Shown here in pieces: positions 12,675 through 21,511 of a stretch of 21,511 nucleotides of DNA; the stretch's first letter is position 1; the number at the start of each line of letters is the position of its first letter. The notes under the pieces were generated by a model that saw only the letters and a list, made by a program, of their open reading frames with translations, searched no databases and was not told the DNA's origin. The translations under genes were made by a program, and so were the position numbers. The stretch is from Candidatus Peregrinibacteria bacterium. GTDB taxonomy: Bacteria > Patescibacteriota > Gracilibacteria > UBA1369. The stretch is taken from positions 1-21,511 of the forward strand of contig WJJQ01000136.1 in the NCBI GenBank assembly GCA_014729615.1, read 5' to 3'.

Positions 12675-14780
12675 TTACAATGTTCTGATACGTTTTTCCA
12701 TTTTGTATGCTTCGATAATATCTCCTTCTTGTAATGGAAAAACTTCTCCCGAGTATAATACGCCGCACTCCTGATTTTCCGGCACTTCCTTCACCTCTTT
12801 GTCTACGCGCTTCAATCCGTTTATGCGACCCTCACCTTGCAGTTCTTCATTTCTGTATATTCTGACTTTAACTTTTTCAAGTTGCCCTTTTTCCACCTTG
12901 CATCCAACAATCATTTCTTTTTTCTTTGTCATGAAAATTTGTTTTACTATTGCTGTTCCAACAACTGTTTCAATTTCTTCCGGCTCAAGCATGCCTGTTA
13001 AAATTTTCGTTATATCATCAAGAAGTTTGTAAATAATATTATAATGCAAAACCTCTATATTTTCACGTTCAGCTATTTTCTTTACATTTGGAGTGATGCC
13101 GGTATGAAAACCCATAACAATGCCACCGCCGGCTGCAGCCATCATTACATCTGATTCTGTTATATTTCCCACACCCGACAAAATAATTTTAACGCCGACA
13201 TCTTCATTTTTTATTTCATGAATCGACTCTTTCAATGCTTCAAGCGAACCTTTAGTATCGGCTTTTAAAACCAATTTAAGCTGTTTTAGCTGACCGGAAC
13301 TGATTTGCGATATAATTTCTCCCATACCACGTTTTGAAAGTAACTCGGCCTCTTTTAAAGTTGCTACGTTTTGAGCTTGAGTGCGAGCAGTTTTGTCATC
13401 CGGGACAACGTGAAATATATCTCCACTTTGTGGAGTGCTTTGCAGACCCGCTATTAAAACCGGATAAGATGGATCAGCCAGACGAACATTTTTACCTGTA
13501 TGGTCCTTCATAGCCTTTACGCGACCGTAAGTGCTTCCAACAACAATATTATCCATAAGCCTTAATGTACCTGTGTTAACCACAACCGTACACACGGGCC
13601 CCAAATTCTTATCTAAGTGGGATTCAATAACAGTTCCAATTGCCGGCCTGTTGGGATTTGCTTTTAAGTTTTCCAAATCCGCCGCCAGCAAAATCATGTC
13701 GAGAAGTTGATCCATGCCCTGACCGGTATGCGCTGAAACGGGAACCATAATAGTGGAACCGCCCCATTCTTCGGGTACAAGTTCATATTCACCCAGTTCC
13801 GCTTTTACTCTATCAGGATCAGCACCTTCTTTGTCAATTTTATTTATGGCCACAATCATTGGGACACCGGCTTCCTTACCATGTTGCAACGCTTCAATGG
13901 TCTGAGGTTTAATTCCTTCATCCGCCGCCACCACAAGAATTGCAATGTCGGTTACTTTGGCTCCTCGAGCACGCATTGCGGTAAAGGCCTCATGCCCCGG
14001 TGTGTCTAAAAATGTTATTTTTCTGCCATTTTTCTCAACTTGATAGGCGCCTATATGTTGCGTAATACCGCCAGCTTCACCTTTGACTACATTGGCTTCC
14101 CTGATGTAGTCAAGAATAGATGTTTTTCCGTGATCAACGTGCCCCATTACAACTACAATCGGAGGTCTTTCACGAAGATTTCCGGGGTCATCTTCTTTTA
14201 CGAGTGCTCCAAGATCACCTTTATATACGTCTTCCGCTGATGCTTCACTTTGTTTTTTCTTTAAAAGTACATTAAAATCAGCCGCTATAATCGTGGCCGT
14301 TTCAAAATCAATCTGTTGGTTAATATTCGCGAGAATACCATTTTTCATTAGCTCACCAATAACTTTGGCTGCTCCTATGTTCGTTTTTTCCGAAAATTCC
14401 TTTACGGTTATTACCTCGGGAATTTCAACGGGACGATCGGTAATGGGTCCTTGAGGCCTTACAGTTTGAAATTGTTGTTTCTTTTTATCTGCCTTACCTG
14501 CTGTTTGTTTCCTTTGAGACTTTATTAATTCTCGTTCTAATTGTTTTGCAACTATTTCTTCGTGCAAATCGGCGGCATCTCGGGGTGAATTTAAGTCACC
14601 AAATAAATCATCATCTGTTTGCTCCTTAACCTTGGTTTCTTCCACTTTCTTGGTAGCTGTTGCAGTTGTTTTCTTTGGAGCTTTCTCGGCTTTTGGTTTT
14701 GCAAAATTGCCTTGCTTCTTTACGGCAGAGGTTTTTTTTGTAGTGGATTTCTTTGTTGCGGTTGTTTTTTTGGGCACCAA
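12675..14780 (-). CDS. infB: Translation initiation factor IF-2
   Basis: A 701-aa GTPase that places initiator fMet-tRNA on the 30S subunit and promotes subunit joining. Residues 1-110 are a low-complexity Lys/Thr/Ala-rich tail. IF2_N follows (about 121-172). The G domain has G1 GHVDHGKT (213-220), G2 GGITQHIGAY (237-246), G3 DTPGH (259-263), G4 NKID (313-316) and G5 SAHTGQG (349-355); beta-barrel domains and the C-terminal fMet-binding domain complete it. There is no ATG: the frame begins TTG (14780) followed at once by GTG (14777), without an RBS, so either codon may be used. It follows rmuC by 75 bases and precedes the cupin gene by 9. Confidence 0.95.
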   Translation of the reverse strand: MVPKKTTATKKSTTKKTSAVKKQGNFAKPKAEKAPKKTTATATKKVEETKVKEQTDDDLFGDLNSPRDAADLHEEIVAKQLERELIKSQRKQTAGKADKKKQQFQTVRPQGPITDRPVEIPEVITVKEFSEKTNIGAAKVIGELMKNGILANINQQIDFETATIIAADFNVLLKKKQSEASAEDVYKGDLGALVKEDDPGNLRERPPIVVVMGHVDHGKTSILDYIREANVVKGEAGGITQHIGAYQVEKNGRKITFLDTPGHEAFTAMRARGAKVTDIAILVVAADEGIKPQTIEALQHGKEAGVPMIVAINKIDKEGADPDRVKAELGEYELVPEEWGGSTIMVPVSAHTGQGMDQLLDMILLAADLENLKANPNRPAIGTVIESHLDKNLGPVCTVVVNTGTLRLMDNIVVGSTYGRVKAMKDHTGKNVRLADPSYPVLIAGLQSTPQSGDIFHVVPDDKTARTQAQNVATLKEAELLSKRGMGEIISQISSGQLKQLKLVLKADTKGSLEALKESIHEIKNEDVGVKIILSGVGNITESDVMMAAAGGGIVMGFHTGITPNVKKIAERENIEVLHYNIIYKLLDDITKILTGMLEPEEIETVVGTAIVKQIFMTKKKEMIVGCKVEKGQLEKVKVRIYRNEELQGEGRINGLKRVDKEVKEVPENQECGVLYSGEVFPLQEGDIIEAYKMEKRIRTL

Positions 14781-14855
14781 AAATAGGAAGTTAAAGCTAA
14801 AAAAGCGATAAAAGTTTATGTAATTAATCTTTAAAAGTCAAACAATAACCACAAA

Positions 14856-15956
14856 TTACTCTTCTGGTTTTTCAAGAACCGGGATATTTTCCTCCTTTAA
14901 AAAACCATTACCCGATATTTTATAAACGTCTTTATCGATTTTTTTAAATTCTTTTGCGGCATTATTATACATGTTTACCGTAGTTCCCAAATTATTACCA
15001 AGTTTTGACATATACGTTTCATAACTGTTTAAATGACGACCTAAAGAACCTACTTTCGTAATAATTTCTTTAACGGATTCTTCCATTTTTAAAGCTTTCA
15101 ACCCCTGCAAAACAGTTTCCAGATATGCGAAAAACGAAGTAGGGGAAACAATAATCACATGTTTTTTAAAAGCATATTCAACCAAGTCCGTGGAATTCAC
15201 GTCTACAGTGCCTCCCACATTATAAACCAGCAAATTGTAAAAAATTCCTTCTGCAGGAATAAACATGAAAGCAAAATCCGTGGTGTCCTCTTCGGGTCTG
15301 ATGTATTTAGATGTTTCGTCTATTCTTAGTTTCAGGTCGGCTTTAAACTCTTTTTCAAGCTTTTCCCTTACGGCTTTGTCATTTTCATTCATAATCATAT
15401 TATACTTCTCCAATGAAAATTTTGAATCAATGGGGATCAATTTATCTTTAAAAAATATGACTGCATCAACAATTTCATTGTCTTTAAACTTATATTGCAT
15501 TTTATATTGCCCCGGTGCCAAAACATTACCCAATAACGATTCTAAAAAATATTCACCCAACACACCCCTGTGTTTCGGATTCTTTAATATGTTTTCAAGA
15601 CTGCGCATTTGATCAGCAAAATTTACCACCTGCTTGTTGGTTTCATCCAGTTTGGTCAGCTTTTTTGTTACTTCTTCTATAATTTTCGCACTTTGCCCGA
15701 ATTGCTTTTGCATGGTTTCTATCGATCTGTGCTGATGTTGATTTAAATGTTCAACAATTTTATCAAATTTATTCTGTAAGTGCTGTTGGGATTTTTCGTC
15801 TTTCTCGGAAATTGATTTCCGCAGATTTTCTATCATTTCCAACATCAGTCTGTTTGAGCCGTCGTCAGCAGGTTTTTTTAATGACTGAAGCGAATAGATA
15901 ACGTACATGACAGCCGCAAGTAGTCCAAAACCGATAATATATATAAAAGTTTCCAT
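14856..15956 (-). CDS. rmuC: RmuC-family DNA recombination protein
   Basis: A 366-aa protein from ATG 15956, chosen because it starts METFIYIIGFGLLAAVMYVI, a single N-terminal membrane segment typical of RmuC; the longer frame to 16025 overlaps the upstream helicase gene. Residues 30-115 form a long coiled coil. The RmuC domain follows with RGVLGEYFLESLLGNVLAPG, VDAVIFFKDKLIPIDSKFSLE and FMFIPAEGIFYNLL, the last two stretches matching the nuclease-like core of the family. In E. coli RmuC limits inversions between short repeats; its biochemistry is poorly known. It lies 50 bases after the helicase-nuclease gene, a sensible partner. No good RBS. Confidence 0.9.
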   Translation of the reverse strand: METFIYIIGFGLLAAVMYVIYSLQSLKKPADDGSNRLMLEMIENLRKSISEKDEKSQQHLQNKFDKIVEHLNQHQHRSIETMQKQFGQSAKIIEEVTKKLTKLDETNKQVVNFADQMRSLENILKNPKHRGVLGEYFLESLLGNVLAPGQYKMQYKFKDNEIVDAVIFFKDKLIPIDSKFSLEKYNMIMNENDKAVREKLEKEFKADLKLRIDETSKYIRPEEDTTDFAFMFIPAEGIFYNLLVYNVGGTVDVNSTDLVEYAFKKHVIIVSPTSFFAYLETVLQGLKALKMEESVKEIITKVGSLGRHLNSYETYMSKLGNNLGTTVNMYNNAAKEFKKIDKDVYKISGNGFLKEENIPVLEKPEE

Positions 15957-15981
15957 GTTGTTTATTATTTTCCATATACTA

Positions 15982-15999
15982 GGTGAGTACTTACTCACC
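15982..15999 (-). other. Small hairpin between the helicase and rmuC genes
   Basis: GGTGAGT (15982-15988) and ACTCACC (15993-15999) pair perfectly around a 4-base loop, in the 50-base gap. No T-run follows on the minus strand, so it is more likely an mRNA processing or stability element than a terminator. Confidence 0.35.
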
Positions 16000-16006
16000 G
16001 TCAATG

Positions 16007-18904
16007 CTAAATTGCCGCGTGACACAAAGTGCGAAATTCACAATAACTGCATTGATAACCCGGAGAGGCTTCGAAGGAAGAGTTCTTTAAATTTTTACAA
16101 TGTTCCAGCATTAACTCTTTAAACTCTTTTAAGTCATCTTCATTCCTTTCAGTTGACGCTTTACTTACGTCGTCAAGATAATAAAGGCTTAATCTAGATA
16201 CAGGAAGCTTATAAAGCTCTTTGGCGGCGTATGCATAAAGCGAAAGCTGCAGGTCTTTTTTCAAATTGGCATTTAGTTTCGATTTTCCAGTTTTATAATC
16301 AATTATTTCGTATGTTCCATCTTCAAGCTTGTCTATTCTATCTATACGCCCTGAAAATGTGACATTTCCAATTTTTACGCGAAATGACCTTTCTAAAAAT
16401 TCAGGAGGTTTAAAGTCAGATTCTTTCTCTTTTTCGAAAAACCTTTCCATAATATGTGTGCCTTGTATTTTTCTGGCCTTCTCATGCCCTTTATTCTCAT
16501 AACCCTGCGGAATCCAATTTTCTTCAAAAATTTGTTTAAGTCGTTCCAGCGATGGAGAATGACCCTTTTTTATTTCGGAATAAAACTGATTTACGGTGTT
16601 ATGAATACTTGAACCAAAATTAGCGGCATGCGGTTGGGGAGTCGGTATTTGAAACAAATATCTGAACTTATATTTTAACGGACACGTTAAGAAGGTGTCC
16701 ATCTTACTGAAACTCAAGCTGTTAATGTTAACCTCGGGCGTATAATTGGTTTTGCTATTTTCATTTTCTGCTTCAAAAAGATTCATTACCTTTTTTGGCT
16801 CTGTCGCGGTCGTTTTATCTTTCAACAAGACTTTATGTGAATTTTGATTCACCACTTCTTCAATAAAAGGTGATACTTTCCATTGTTTTTTGCCTTCATA
16901 AAACTGGCTGAACGTCAAAGAGAGCTTCTTTCTTGCCCTTGTTATCGCAACATAAAACAATCGTCTTTCTTCCTGCAAATGCATGTCTTTGTCCGGTAAA
17001 TCTTCATTAACTAGTTCCGATGGAATAACTATGGGATCGCTTTTTTTGATCCCCGGGAATCTGTGTTTGACTAGACTCGGAATAAAAACATGATCAAATT
17101 CAAGGCCCTTTGCGCTATGCACAGTTAGAATAGATACCGCATCCGCTTCAAGTTGCGGTTTCCGGCCGAACGGATTCCCCGGTACTTCGTCCATGGAATC
17201 CAGATAATCAATAAAATCATTTATGCTTGTTTCGCTGTTGTTTAATTCAAAATCATTAACAACATTTAGGAATTTAGCAATTGATTCAATTTTTTCCGCG
17301 TTTTCCAGGGTGTCATTCTTGGTGAGATTCTTATGGATTCCGCTTTTATCAAGGAATTCACCAACCAAACGACTTAATGAATGTGTTCTTGCAAATTCAA
17401 GTAATTCATTCATTAAAATATAAACTTCATTGAACTTGTTTATAAATTTTGTTTCAGGAAAAAATTCATTTCCTTCAATGTTAAGATTGTCCCGCAAAAA
17501 ATAAAAAATAGGCTTAAAATGTGAGCTCTTAGCTTGTTGCACAAGATTAAGTATATCGCTCATTTCCAGACCGAAGGCTTCTTGTGTAAGTATTCTGACT
17601 GTGGCAACATCGTCATGAGGCTTTTTTACGAATCTCAAAAATGCAATTAAGTCCTTAATAATACTGTCTTTCAACAGTCCTCCATTATCTTTGATCACAA
17701 AAGGGATATTGCTTAAGCGCAAGGCATCCGCGAACATTTGTCCAATTTGATTGGTGCGAATTAAGATCGACATATCTCTATATTCAACTCCTTTATCGGC
17801 TAAAGCTTTTATTTGATTTTTAATATATTCAATTTCATCAATGTAGTTTTCAAATTCTACCACTTCAACAGGTGAAGTATCTTCACAATCTGTATTAGAA
17901 AATAATTTTTTGTCCACACCTGCTTCAACCTCCAGCCTGTAAGGATTATTATTTTTAATCACTTCATAACTTATATCGAGAATTGGTTGGCAGGATCTGT
18001 AATTCTGATTTAAAACCACTTTCTTCGCATCGGGGAAAAATTTTTGAAATGTTTTAATATTGCTTAAAGATGCTCCTCGCCATTTATATATAGATTGATC
18101 ATCATCACCAACAACCATTATATTTGAGTGCTTTTTTGCCAAAAGCATTATAAGCTTTGTTTGAGCCAGATTGGTGTCTTGAAACTCATCTACGAGCAGG
18201 TATTTAAAGCGCTCCTGAAAATCTTTTAATACACTTGAACGTTTTTCAAGGAGTCTTAATGCATAAAATTGAAGATCATTAAAATCCATAAAATTATTTG
18301 CCATCATTATTTTTTGGTAAGTTGCATATGCTCTTGCAACTTCAAGTCTTTTGGCGGCTTCCTCTTTTTCTTCGTCGGATCCGGCATTAGTATTCTGAAT
18401 TTCAGCATATTCAACATATGCCGTGGGCCCAATATCTTCATCTTTTAATCTGCTGAAATGAGACAGTAAAATATTAATGAATTTATTCGGGTTTCCAAGC
18501 GGTCTATAGTAATCCAGGTCAAAATTGTATAGATTTTGCTTTAAAAAAAGCCATTGTTCACCTTGCGACAACAAGCGGTAATTATTATCGATACCAATTT
18601 CATGAGCTTTTTCTCGTAAAATTGAATCGCAAAATGAATGAATGGTTTTAATTACCGGCTCCTCATAAGATAAAGGCATTTCCTCGTCTATTCTTGTTGT
18701 CATTTCTTCAGTTGCCTTTTCAGTAAATGTAAGTGCTAAAATTGATTCAGGCTCAACTTTTTTTTCAAGCATTAGATAAATGATTCGCGATGTAATAACC
18801 CGAGTTTTACCCGTTCCGGCACCGGCTATTACAAGCATTGGACCGTCAATGTCGGTTACCGCCTGTTTCTGTTCTTGATTTAGTAATTCCATATTCATAA
18901 GCAT
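16007..18904 (-). CDS. UvrD/PcrA-type helicase fused to a RecB-like Fe-S nuclease
   Basis: About 965 aa from ATG 18904. The frame is open to 18949, but the AAAGG before 18904 and the usual family start (MELLNQEQ) favour 18904, 18898 or 18892. Superfamily 1 helicase motifs occur in order: Walker A AGAGTGKT, DEFQDTN (II), GDDDQSIYKWRGA (III), LNQNYRSC (IV), TVHSAKGLEFDHVF (V), YVAITRARKKL (VI). The last 250 residues are a PD-(D/E)XK nuclease: GRIDRID, EIIDYKTGK and LQLSLYAY. One Cys (LTCPLKYK) before it and three after it (CSYC, LCH) match the four ligands of the AddB/Cas4-type iron-sulfur cluster. It probably unwinds and trims broken DNA, like an AddAB subunit pair in one chain. First gene of the minus-strand run. 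Confidence 0.9.
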   Translation of the reverse strand: MLMNMELLNQEQKQAVTDIDGPMLVIAGAGTGKTRVITSRIIYLMLEKKVEPESILALTFTEKATEEMTTRIDEEMPLSYEEPVIKTIHSFCDSILREKAHEIGIDNNYRLLSQGEQWLFLKQNLYNFDLDYYRPLGNPNKFINILLSHFSRLKDEDIGPTAYVEYAEIQNTNAGSDEEKEEAAKRLEVARAYATYQKIMMANNFMDFNDLQFYALRLLEKRSSVLKDFQERFKYLLVDEFQDTNLAQTKLIMLLAKKHSNIMVVGDDDQSIYKWRGASLSNIKTFQKFFPDAKKVVLNQNYRSCQPILDISYEVIKNNNPYRLEVEAGVDKKLFSNTDCEDTSPVEVVEFENYIDEIEYIKNQIKALADKGVEYRDMSILIRTNQIGQMFADALRLSNIPFVIKDNGGLLKDSIIKDLIAFLRFVKKPHDDVATVRILTQEAFGLEMSDILNLVQQAKSSHFKPIFYFLRDNLNIEGNEFFPETKFINKFNEVYILMNELLEFARTHSLSRLVGEFLDKSGIHKNLTKNDTLENAEKIESIAKFLNVVNDFELNNSETSINDFIDYLDSMDEVPGNPFGRKPQLEADAVSILTVHSAKGLEFDHVFIPSLVKHRFPGIKKSDPIVIPSELVNEDLPDKDMHLQEERRLFYVAITRARKKLSLTFSQFYEGKKQWKVSPFIEEVVNQNSHKVLLKDKTTATEPKKVMNLFEAENENSKTNYTPEVNINSLSFSKMDTFLTCPLKYKFRYLFQIPTPQPHAANFGSSIHNTVNQFYSEIKKGHSPSLERLKQIFEENWIPQGYENKGHEKARKIQGTHIMERFFEKEKESDFKPPEFLERSFRVKIGNVTFSGRIDRIDKLEDGTYEIIDYKTGKSKLNANLKKDLQLSLYAYAAKELYKLPVSRLSLYYLDDVSKASTERNEDDLKEFKELMLEHCKNLKNSSFEASPGYQCSYCEFRTLCHAAI

Positions 18905-18944
18905 CAAATAATTTACCTTTATTTGTCCACTATGCCAAATGGAG

Positions 18945-18973
18945 TTCAAAAAAACATAAAATTATGCTAAAAT
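18945..18973 (+). promoter_or_regulatory. Possible promoter of the right-edge hydrolase gene
   Basis: Extended -10 TGCTAAAAT (18965-18973) with a weak -35 TTCAAA (18945-18950) 17 bases upstream. Transcription would start about 18980, giving an almost leaderless mRNA for ATG 18987, which has no RBS. The helicase run must start on the other strand of the same 80-base gap. Confidence 0.3.
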
Positions 18974-18986
18974 ATAACGATAATTA

Positions 18987-21511
18987 ATGCGTATGAACAA
19001 AAGCAAATTACATAGAACCCACAGTTTATTCAACTCCAGCAGATTTTGCTATAAAGAAAAGCCGGCCGGAAAAGAACAAAATGAGCAGAAATCAGAAAAA
19101 CCTGACGAAAAAAAAGAAGATTTAGAAAAAATGAAGCCAAAAGGAATACCTATTGATAAGGATACTGAGCAACAGAAAGAAAAGGCGGAAAAGACCAAGG
19201 AAAAAACAAAGAAAAGCCTTAAAAAAGACGAAAAAGAAATTCAAAATAAATTCGGAGGAGAATTTTTTGATTTATCGAAATTGCCATTTCTTAAGGGGAA
19301 AGGGGTAAAAAGTGAGGTGCATATTAATGTGCCGAAAAACTTATCTGAATTTAAAGATGAGAATGGCAAAGTAAAAAAACCTCGCTTGATTGTTTTTGCT
19401 CATGGAAATGGCGGCCAAAAATACAATAACAGTGAAAGTATTAAAATTCAAAAGCAGGTAAAAAAAATGAGGGAGAACGGGGATCCCGTTATATTGGTCA
19501 TGCCGCAGGACGGTCATGGTAAATGGAAAGATTTTGAAAAACCCGAAGTATTAGAAGAAATAGTTGGACTTGCCGAGGAAATGACAGGTGAAGACTTAAA
19601 ACAAGATATTAGTTTATCATCATTTTCCGGCGGTAATGTTGCTATAAAGAAGATTTTAAAAAGCTTAAGAGAAAATGCCAAGAAAAGTCCGGTCGCCGGA
19701 ATAATTTACAAAGGAATCAAAAAAATAGCATATCTTGATTCGGCTACGGGAAGTGAGGCTGAAGAAGTTGCGGCCTGGATGAGATCAAATAAAGCTGCAA
19801 CAATCAGTACCTATTATAATTCCGAATTTTATGAAAATGGTGTTAAATTGCTACAGAAACAGCTAAAACAAGAGGGGATTGATCTAAATAGGTTTAGGGC
19901 CGAAAAAATTGCAAAGGGACATGGTGTGTTGGGCGATAAATTTCAGGAATACTTGGAAAGGGCCCCACATAGTAAAACAGCCGTTTTAAATATCCCCGAA
20001 AAAGAAACGAACGCTTTAAAAAAAGACCAATTTTTAGAAAAATATAGAAAAGCGGGAACAAATGATGAAAAAATGCAGGTGTGGCTTGAAGAATACGCTA
20101 AAGGTAATGTGGACAAAAGCCTTGGAAAGCTTAAGCCAATCACAGTCAAAAAAAATGGTGTTGAAATAACATTCTTCGCAGGTAAACGAGCCATGGAAAT
20201 AGGTGAAGGAAAAGAACGTTTTAAAACCCCAATGGATGCAAAAAGCGCTAAAGCGCTAGCGGATATGTATGATGGAGTCTTGCCCAATAAGTATTTTGCA
20301 GAATTGATAGAAAAAAACGCCGACAAAAAGGCCAGGTTTACGGGCCAAAACGAATTTGCAAAGCATGATGACCGTAAAATGATGAGTCTGGAATATTTTG
20401 CCTTAAATAACAAATCAAACAATGTTCAAATGTTGGGAATGAGTGATGATGACCTTATAGATGGTTATTTTAAGTATACTGTTATTCCGGAACCAGGTGT
20501 TACCAAGCCGGGTAAAAAAGAAATATGGGGAGGAATTGATGCTAATGGAAAACGCGTACAGGGATTAAGCGGCGGTGCTCATATTGAAGGATACTTTGAC
20601 TATGCCGATGGTATTCGTTTAATGGCGAATTACGCAATTGTAAACGGCAAACCCATGTCTATGAAAGAAATATATTCGAATGCTGAATTGGCAAGAAAAC
20701 TGGGGTTTCAACCTGTCGACTATGATAATGTTTATAAATACGATGGATGGCGCGCGGAATTAGTTAACAAGGTTAAATCAAAACAACCCACTATTGTTTA
20801 TCCGGAAATCATTGAGCATGATGAAGAAAAACAACAACCCTTAAAAGAACAAGAGCCCGCACCGATTTATGAAGATGAAATTCCTGTACCGATTGTCGAA
20901 TATTCAAACGTGAATCAACAACCGCAAGAAATTCCAGCCCCGGCGGCATATGAGGAACCAAGCCACGCTACTTATAATGAACCTATACCTCAGCCTGTTC
21001 CGCAATATGAGGGAGATAACTATGAAGTGAATAATGAAGACCTGGAGCAAATGAAAGGAAAAAGAACCATCGTAATTGGTGATTCATTGTCCTTGGGCTT
21101 TGCAAACCAGATTAAGGATTTAAACGTTGAGCATGTTCAAACCAAAAATGAATCCACGTCAAGCGGTGCGATGACTTTAGATCTTTTAAACACATTAAAG
21201 TGGAATATATTAACCCGGGAAAATATTGAAGGGCAAACATTGGTAGTTGTGGGAGGAAGCAACGACATTTTTAATATTAGTAAAAAGAATCCGGATTCCA
21301 TAGAAAAAATAACAAAGAATCTGTCGCAAATTTACCAATTGGCAAAGGAAAAGGGAATGACTGTAGTGGCATCTACCATACCTCCTATCATGGGTGCCGA
21401 GAAATATATTGAATATTGGGCTAAAAAATATGAAAAACAAGGCGGATCCAAGGAGGAATATAGAGAACAATTGAAAAAAAACTGGAATGCTTTAAATAGA
21501 TGGATAAGAAA
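18987..21511 (+). CDS. Large protein with alpha/beta-hydrolase-like and SGNH-hydrolase domains (3' end beyond window)
   Basis: An uninterrupted frame of 841 codons from ATG 18987 (or 18993) to the right edge without a stop. Residues 1-90 are Lys/Glu-rich, coiled-coil-like, with no signal peptide. Residues 130-330 look like an alpha/beta hydrolase: LIVFAHGNGG (134-143, oxyanion strand), SSFSGGN with nucleophile candidate Ser214, YLDS with Asp251, and KGHGVLG with His312. Residues 380-600 are unrecognised and include GAHIEGYFDYADGIRLM (about 530-546). Residues 612-680 are a Pro/Glu/Gln-rich linker. From 690 an SGNH hydrolase begins: VIGDSLSLGF with Ser700 (block I) and VVGGSNDI with Asn759 (block III); the block V Asp/His would lie beyond the edge. 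Composition is AT-rich. Targets, perhaps esters on wall glycans, are unknown. Confidence 0.75.
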   Translation, partial: MRMNKSKLHRTHSLFNSSRFCYKEKPAGKEQNEQKSEKPDEKKEDLEKMKPKGIPIDKDTEQQKEKAEKTKEKTKKSLKKDEKEIQNKFGGEFFDLSKLPFLKGKGVKSEVHINVPKNLSEFKDENGKVKKPRLIVFAHGNGGQKYNNSESIKIQKQVKKMRENGDPVILVMPQDGHGKWKDFEKPEVLEEIVGLAEEMTGEDLKQDISLSSFSGGNVAIKKILKSLRENAKKSPVAGIIYKGIKKIAYLDSATGSEAEEVAAWMRSNKAATISTYYNSEFYENGVKLLQKQLKQEGIDLNRFRAEKIAKGHGVLGDKFQEYLERAPHSKTAVLNIPEKETNALKKDQFLEKYRKAGTNDEKMQVWLEEYAKGNVDKSLGKLKPITVKKNGVEITFFAGKRAMEIGEGKERFKTPMDAKSAKALADMYDGVLPNKYFAELIEKNADKKARFTGQNEFAKHDDRKMMSLEYFALNNKSNNVQMLGMSDDDLIDGYFKYTVIPEPGVTKPGKKEIWGGIDANGKRVQGLSGGAHIEGYFDYADGIRLMANYAIVNGKPMSMKEIYSNAELARKLGFQPVDYDNVYKYDGWRAELVNKVKSKQPTIVYPEIIEHDEEKQQPLKEQEPAPIYEDEIPVPIVEYSNVNQQPQEIPAPAAYEEPSHATYNEPIPQPVPQYEGDNYEVNNEDLEQMKGKRTIVIGDSLSLGFANQIKDLNVEHVQTKNESTSSGAMTLDLLNTLKWNILTRENIEGQTLVVVGGSNDIFNISKKNPDSIEKITKNLSQIYQLAKEKGMTVVASTIPPIMGAEKYIEYWAKKYEKQGGSKEEYREQLKKNWNALNRWIR

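Noticed and set aside
19943..20422. A 159-codon minus-strand frame under the right-edge hydrolase gene
   Set aside because: Entirely antisense to a well-supported coding region with recognisable motifs in the neighbouring parts; treated as a shadow frame.

Overview
The window looks like a piece of a small, AT-rich bacterial chromosome of the Patescibacteria (CPR) type carrying foreign, GC-rich gene cassettes for exported proteins. The AT-rich backbone encodes IF-2, ProRS, RmuC, a helicase-nuclease, short RmlA, RmlB, RmlD, a PfkB kinase, VKOR, an HNH protein and a pyruvyltransferase. The genes are tightly packed, mostly on the minus strand, and most lack a Shine-Dalgarno site. The CPR assignment is inferred from family content and gene style, not from a marker gene. 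Hand counts of sample 60-base lines give 18/60 GC in the backbone (7861-7920) and 43/60 GC in a cassette (2581-2640).

Layout, left to right. 1-229 (minus): 5' end of a lipoprotein gene with an AT-rich leader. 463-1581 (minus): CsaB-like polysaccharide pyruvyltransferase. 1582-2071: long structured leader. 2072-4292 (plus): GC-rich two-gene cassette A, a probable outer-membrane beta-barrel protein followed by a lipoprotein with four 8-cysteine modules, then a structured 3' tail to about 4487. 4496-5260 (minus): AT-rich HNH endonuclease. 5593-6474: cassette B, a one-gene GC-rich cassette (lipoprotein with one 8-cysteine module) bounded by perfect 16-bp inverted repeats. 6474-18904 (minus): an unbroken run read as helicase-nuclease, RmuC, IF-2, FdtA/WxcM-like cupin, RmlB, ProRS, RmlD, RmlA, PfkB kinase, VKOR. 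18987 to the right edge (plus): a divergent large protein with an alpha/beta-hydrolase-like domain and an SGNH-hydrolase domain, cut by the window end.

How the genes may work together. RmlA, RmlB, RmlD and the cupin make a dTDP-deoxyhexose for surface glycans (no RmlC is present), and the CsaB-like enzyme would add pyruvate to a wall polymer. VKOR supplies disulfides outside the membrane, and the cassette lipoproteins are exceptionally cysteine-rich, so a functional link is plausible but unproven.

The most unusual part is 1-6474. Complete exported-protein genes of deltaproteobacterial/myxobacterial style, with good Shine-Dalgarno sites, sit exactly between AT-rich genes. Cassettes A and B share an architecture: a TTGACA-type promoter, an upstream inverted repeat, a roughly 50-nt near-perfect hairpin, a second structured element, the RBS and gene, then a hairpin-rich 3' tail. 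This could be a cassette-type mobile or regulatory system. An assembly chimera must be excluded first, although intact genes at every junction argue against a random join.
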